Shown piece after piece: positions 6,452 through 8,183 of a stretch of 8,183 nucleotides of DNA (position 1 is its first letter; the number at the start of each line of letters is the position of its first letter). The translations under genes were made by a program, and so were the position numbers. Below the pieces are notes generated by a model. The model was not told where the DNA came from and did not search any database. It saw only the letters and a list, made by a program, of their open reading frames with translations. The DNA comes from CAYZXU01 sp964482535 (GTDB lineage: Bacteria > Desulfobacterota > Desulfobacteria > Desulfobacterales > BuS5), in assembly GCA_964482535.1 (NCBI GenBank), contig CAYZXU010000104.1:1-8183 (forward strand), written 5' to 3'.

Positions 6452-7903
6452 TTATTTAATCCTTTTTTTTTGATACTCTCTGCATTTTTTTACAAAATTT
6501 TCCGCACATTCAGGTCTGCTGCCAAAATGAAGGTGAATATAACTGCCGAGTGTATTGCGCATGGAATAACCCTCTGATATCTGCATCTGTTCTACTCCCC
6601 TTTTAATTCTGGGGAAAACTTCATAAACGGTTTCAATACTCTTTTCTTTTCCGTCTTTAACTATCCCGGAGTAGTGATACTCGTGCCCCTTAACACTGCA
6701 GCCCTGCCTGCCAATTAAAGTATCTTTTTTAAGTGTTATCTGTCTGTAACCCAGCGCCTTTAACCGTGAAAACATCTCTGTGGCAAAAGGGAAACAGCCT
6801 GTCATTGGATAAAAGTTACCCTTTGTGTCTGCAATCTCCCTGCAAAGATACATGAAACCTCCGCATTCACCATAAACAGGCATGCTGTTTAAACTGGCTT
6901 CCAGTATATCGGAACACATATTTTTATTTTCAGAAAGCTGTTTTGCAAACAGTTCAGGATATCCTCCTCCAAAATATAGCCCGTCTATATTGTCAGGAAG
7001 GTTTTTATCATTAACAGGGGAAAAGAACACCAGTTCCGCTCCCTTTGCAGAAAGTATATCAAAATTGTCCTGGTAGTAAAAGCAGAAAGCATTATCCATT
7101 GCCACACCAATACGCACATTGCTTTTATCTTTTATCTCAAAAGCAGTCTGGGCAGTACAATTAGAAGTAGAATCTGTTTTTTTCCTGTCTATGTCTGTAG
7201 AAGAAGTTATTTTGAAATCAATATCATCAAGACTGTTTATAAGTTTATCAATATTAATACTCTTTTCAATAATATCTGCAAGCCTGTCCGAATCTTTTTT
7301 TGCCAGGGGATGATCGAATTGAGTAAAAAGACCAAGATGCCTTTCAGGAATAGAGATGTCCGTGTTGCGTAAAATTCCTCCAAGGCATGGCATGCTCACA
7401 TTATCCTCAAGGGCTTCTTTTAAATATTCAAGATGTCTTGCGCTTCCCAGATTATTAAAAATAACCCCGGCAAATTTAAGGTCTTTATCGAATCTTTCAA
7501 AACCCTGGACAAGAGCTGCTGCGCTTCTTGCCATGCTCTGGGCATTTACCGTGAGAATAACGGGAAGATTTATAATTTTGGCCATTTGAGCCGTGGAACC
7601 GGCCTCGGTTTTACCGTCATATCCGTCAAAAAGGCCCATTACGCCTTCCACAACCGCAATGTCAGCATTTTTGCTGTTTTTCCTGAAAGTTTCAAGATTA
7701 AATGCCTCGGAAAGCATCCAGCCGTCAAGGTTTCTGCTATGCTTGCCAGTTATCCCTGTATGATGGCCAGGATCGATAAAATCCGGTCCAACCTTAAATG
7801 GGGCTGTTTTAAACCCCAGCCTCGTCAAAGAAGCCAGCATCCCTAAAGTAACTGTGGTTTTACCGCACCCGCTTGATATCCCTGCTATGACAAAGCCTTT
7901 AAT
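6452..7903 (-). CDS. cbiA: Cobyrinate a,c-diamide synthase, probable ATT start
   Basis: This enzyme uses ATP and glutamine to amidate the a and c acetate side chains of cobyrinate in the cytoplasm. Numbered from the ATT start (483 aa), the synthetase domain has a P-loop GISSGCGKTTV at about 8-18, KVGPDFIDPGHH at 37-48 and EGVMGLFDG at 86-94. The C-terminal class I glutamine amidotransferase-like domain has GGGYPE at 312-317, nucleophile Cys347 in YGECGG, and SYIHLHFGS at 454-462 with the likely catalytic histidine. A Ser/Thr/Asp-rich linker at about 216-262 joins the domains and looks longer than usual. The frame stays open to a GTG at 7972, but that GTG lies at the foot of the terminator hairpin and has no ribosome site. 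The AGGAGG six bases before ATT 7903 and the conserved KGFVIAGISSG that follows favour ATT. The TAA abuts the ATG of cbiC. Function is secure; the start codon is less so. Confidence 0.95.
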   Translation of the reverse strand: MKGFVIAGISSGCGKTTVTLGMLASLTRLGFKTAPFKVGPDFIDPGHHTGITGKHSRNLDGWMLSEAFNLETFRKNSKNADIAVVEGVMGLFDGYDGKTEAGSTAQMAKIINLPVILTVNAQSMARSAAALVQGFERFDKDLKFAGVIFNNLGSARHLEYLKEALEDNVSMPCLGGILRNTDISIPERHLGLFTQFDHPLAKKDSDRLADIIEKSINIDKLINSLDDIDFKITSSTDIDRKKTDSTSNCTAQTAFEIKDKSNVRIGVAMDNAFCFYYQDNFDILSAKGAELVFFSPVNDKNLPDNIDGLYFGGGYPELFAKQLSENKNMCSDILEASLNSMPVYGECGGFMYLCREIADTKGNFYPMTGCFPFATEMFSRLKALGYRQITLKKDTLIGRQGCSVKGHEYHYSGIVKDGKEKSIETVYEVFPRIKRGVEQMQISEGYSMRNTLGSYIHLHFGSRPECAENFVKKCREYQKKRIK

Positions 7904-7909
7904 GAAACA

Positions 7910-7915
7910 CCTCCT
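7910..7915 (-). promoter_or_regulatory. cbiA ribosome binding site, AGGAGG
   Basis: A perfect AGGAGG lies on the minus strand, followed by a 6-nt spacer (TGTTTC) and then ATT at 7903-7901, which begins the conserved part of CbiA. No ATG, GTG or TTG in the cbiA frame lies at a workable distance downstream of it. GTG at 7909-7907 is out of frame and reaches TAA after three codons. The flanking ACAC (7919-7916) and GTGT (7910-7907) could form a weak 4-bp stem holding AGGAG in its loop. This site decides the start chosen for cbiA. Confidence 0.85.
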
Positions 7916-7931
7916 GTGTGTGTAAGCCAAT

Positions 7932-7968
7932 AAAAAAAGCCCTTCAAACGCATATGGTTTGAAGAGCT
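7932..7968 (-). terminator. Intrinsic terminator in the riboswitch leader (regulatory expression platform)
   Basis: In the minus-strand transcript AGCUCUUCAAAC (7968-7957) pairs with GUUUGAAGGGCU (7949-7938). This gives 12 consecutive pairs, one of them a U-G wobble, around a 7-nt CAUAUGC loop. The 3' arm runs straight into a U tract (7938-7932), the standard form of a rho-independent terminator. It lies about 70 nt after the B12 box and about 30 nt before the cbiA start, so it most likely acts as the switch: formed when cobalamin is bound, disrupted when it is not. That direction of control is inferred from the family. Confidence 0.88.
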
Positions 7969-8040
7969 GCACCCTGCTTCTTGGCCCTTAATTTCTATTA
8001 ATATCCCATACTGCTGTGATAAACCGCAGAAATATTTTTT

Positions 8041-8183
8041 TACAAGGCAGGTCTTCTGGCTTTCGGATCATTCTACTGCCGACACCTTCCCACCCAAAAA
8101 CAGGCAGTGGATATTGCCGGATTCGTCCCCGATAACAGCGGCGGGACCACTCCCGATTTTCACGGGATTCCCTTTTAAGCTTA
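8041..8183 (-). promoter_or_regulatory. Cobalamin (B12) riboswitch, 5' end cut by window edge
   Basis: Read on the minus strand, this leader carries the conserved pieces of the cobalamin riboswitch in the right order. AAGGGAAT lies at 8174-8167, followed by a short CCCG/CGGG stem (8166-8163 with 8155-8152). The CCCGCCGCTGT core follows at 8145-8135; the family more often has GCCACTG, so this is a one-base variant. Next come GGGTGGGAAGGTG at 8095-8083 and the B12 box AGCCAGAAGACCTGCC at 8061-8046. ACTGCC and GGCAGT flank the GGGTGGGAAGG segment and can pair. The 5' strand of the closing helix, which should pair with GACCTGCC, lies beyond the right edge, so promoter and 5' end are not visible. 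It sits directly upstream of the cbi operon and should lower expression when adenosylcobalamin or a related corrinoid is bound. Confidence 0.96.

Noticed and set aside
7904..7972. N-terminal extension of CbiA by 23 residues from a GTG at 7972 or a shorter one from TTG at 7930
   Set aside because: The extension would be encoded by the terminator hairpin and U tract and has no ribosome site. AGGAGG instead points to 7903, and conserved CbiA sequence begins there.
1..8183. CRISPR array, transposon, phage or toxin-antitoxin content
   Set aside because: No spaced direct repeats, terminal inverted repeats, transposase motifs or small gene pairs are visible; coding space is almost wholly taken by cbi genes.

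Overview
The window is one minus-strand operon for the early-insertion (anaerobic) route of cobalamin (vitamin B12) biosynthesis, read from the right edge to the left. All confident genes are cbi genes that methylate, contract and amidate the cobalt-containing corrin ring. The presence of CbiD and CbiG, and the absence of oxygen-dependent CobG/CobF-type enzymes here, point to an anaerobe or facultative anaerobe. The AT-rich sequence, the Lys/Ile-rich proteins and the fused cbiET gene would suit a sulfate-reducing Desulfobacterota-type bacterium. That assignment is an inference from style, not from a marker gene.

Layout in transcription order: (1) 8183-8041, a cobalamin riboswitch whose 5' end is cut by the window edge; (2) 7968-7932, an intrinsic terminator between riboswitch and first gene, so control is probably by B12-dependent transcription termination; (3) cbiA, with a perfect Shine-Dalgarno placed before an apparent ATT start codon; (4) cbiC; (5) cbiL; (6) cbiD; (7) a cbiE-cbiT fusion; (8) cbiF; (9) cbiG; (10) cbiH, whose start lies about 106 nt inside cbiG; (11) the first 34 codons of an unidentified reading frame running off the left edge. 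Genes are packed with junctions of TAATG, TAAATG, short overlaps, or gaps of at most 36 nt, as expected for one translationally coupled transcript.

Pathway logic (family knowledge): CbiL makes cobalt-precorrin-3; CbiH methylates C17 and contracts the ring to give cobalt-precorrin-4; CbiF methylates C11; CbiG opens the delta-lactone and releases a two-carbon fragment; CbiD methylates C1; CbiE and CbiT methylate C5 and C15 and decarboxylate the C12 side chain; CbiC shifts a methyl from C11 to C12 to give cobyrinate; CbiA amidates the a and c side chains. Not seen here are the CbiJ reductase, a cobalt chelatase (CbiK/CbiX), CbiB, CbiP and the nucleotide-loop genes, which must lie outside the window or elsewhere.

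I found no mobile element, CRISPR array, tRNA or rRNA, and nothing that supports a wholly new system. The notable points are in gene expression: the probable AUU initiation of cbiA, the long cbiG/cbiH overlap, and the riboswitch-terminator leader.
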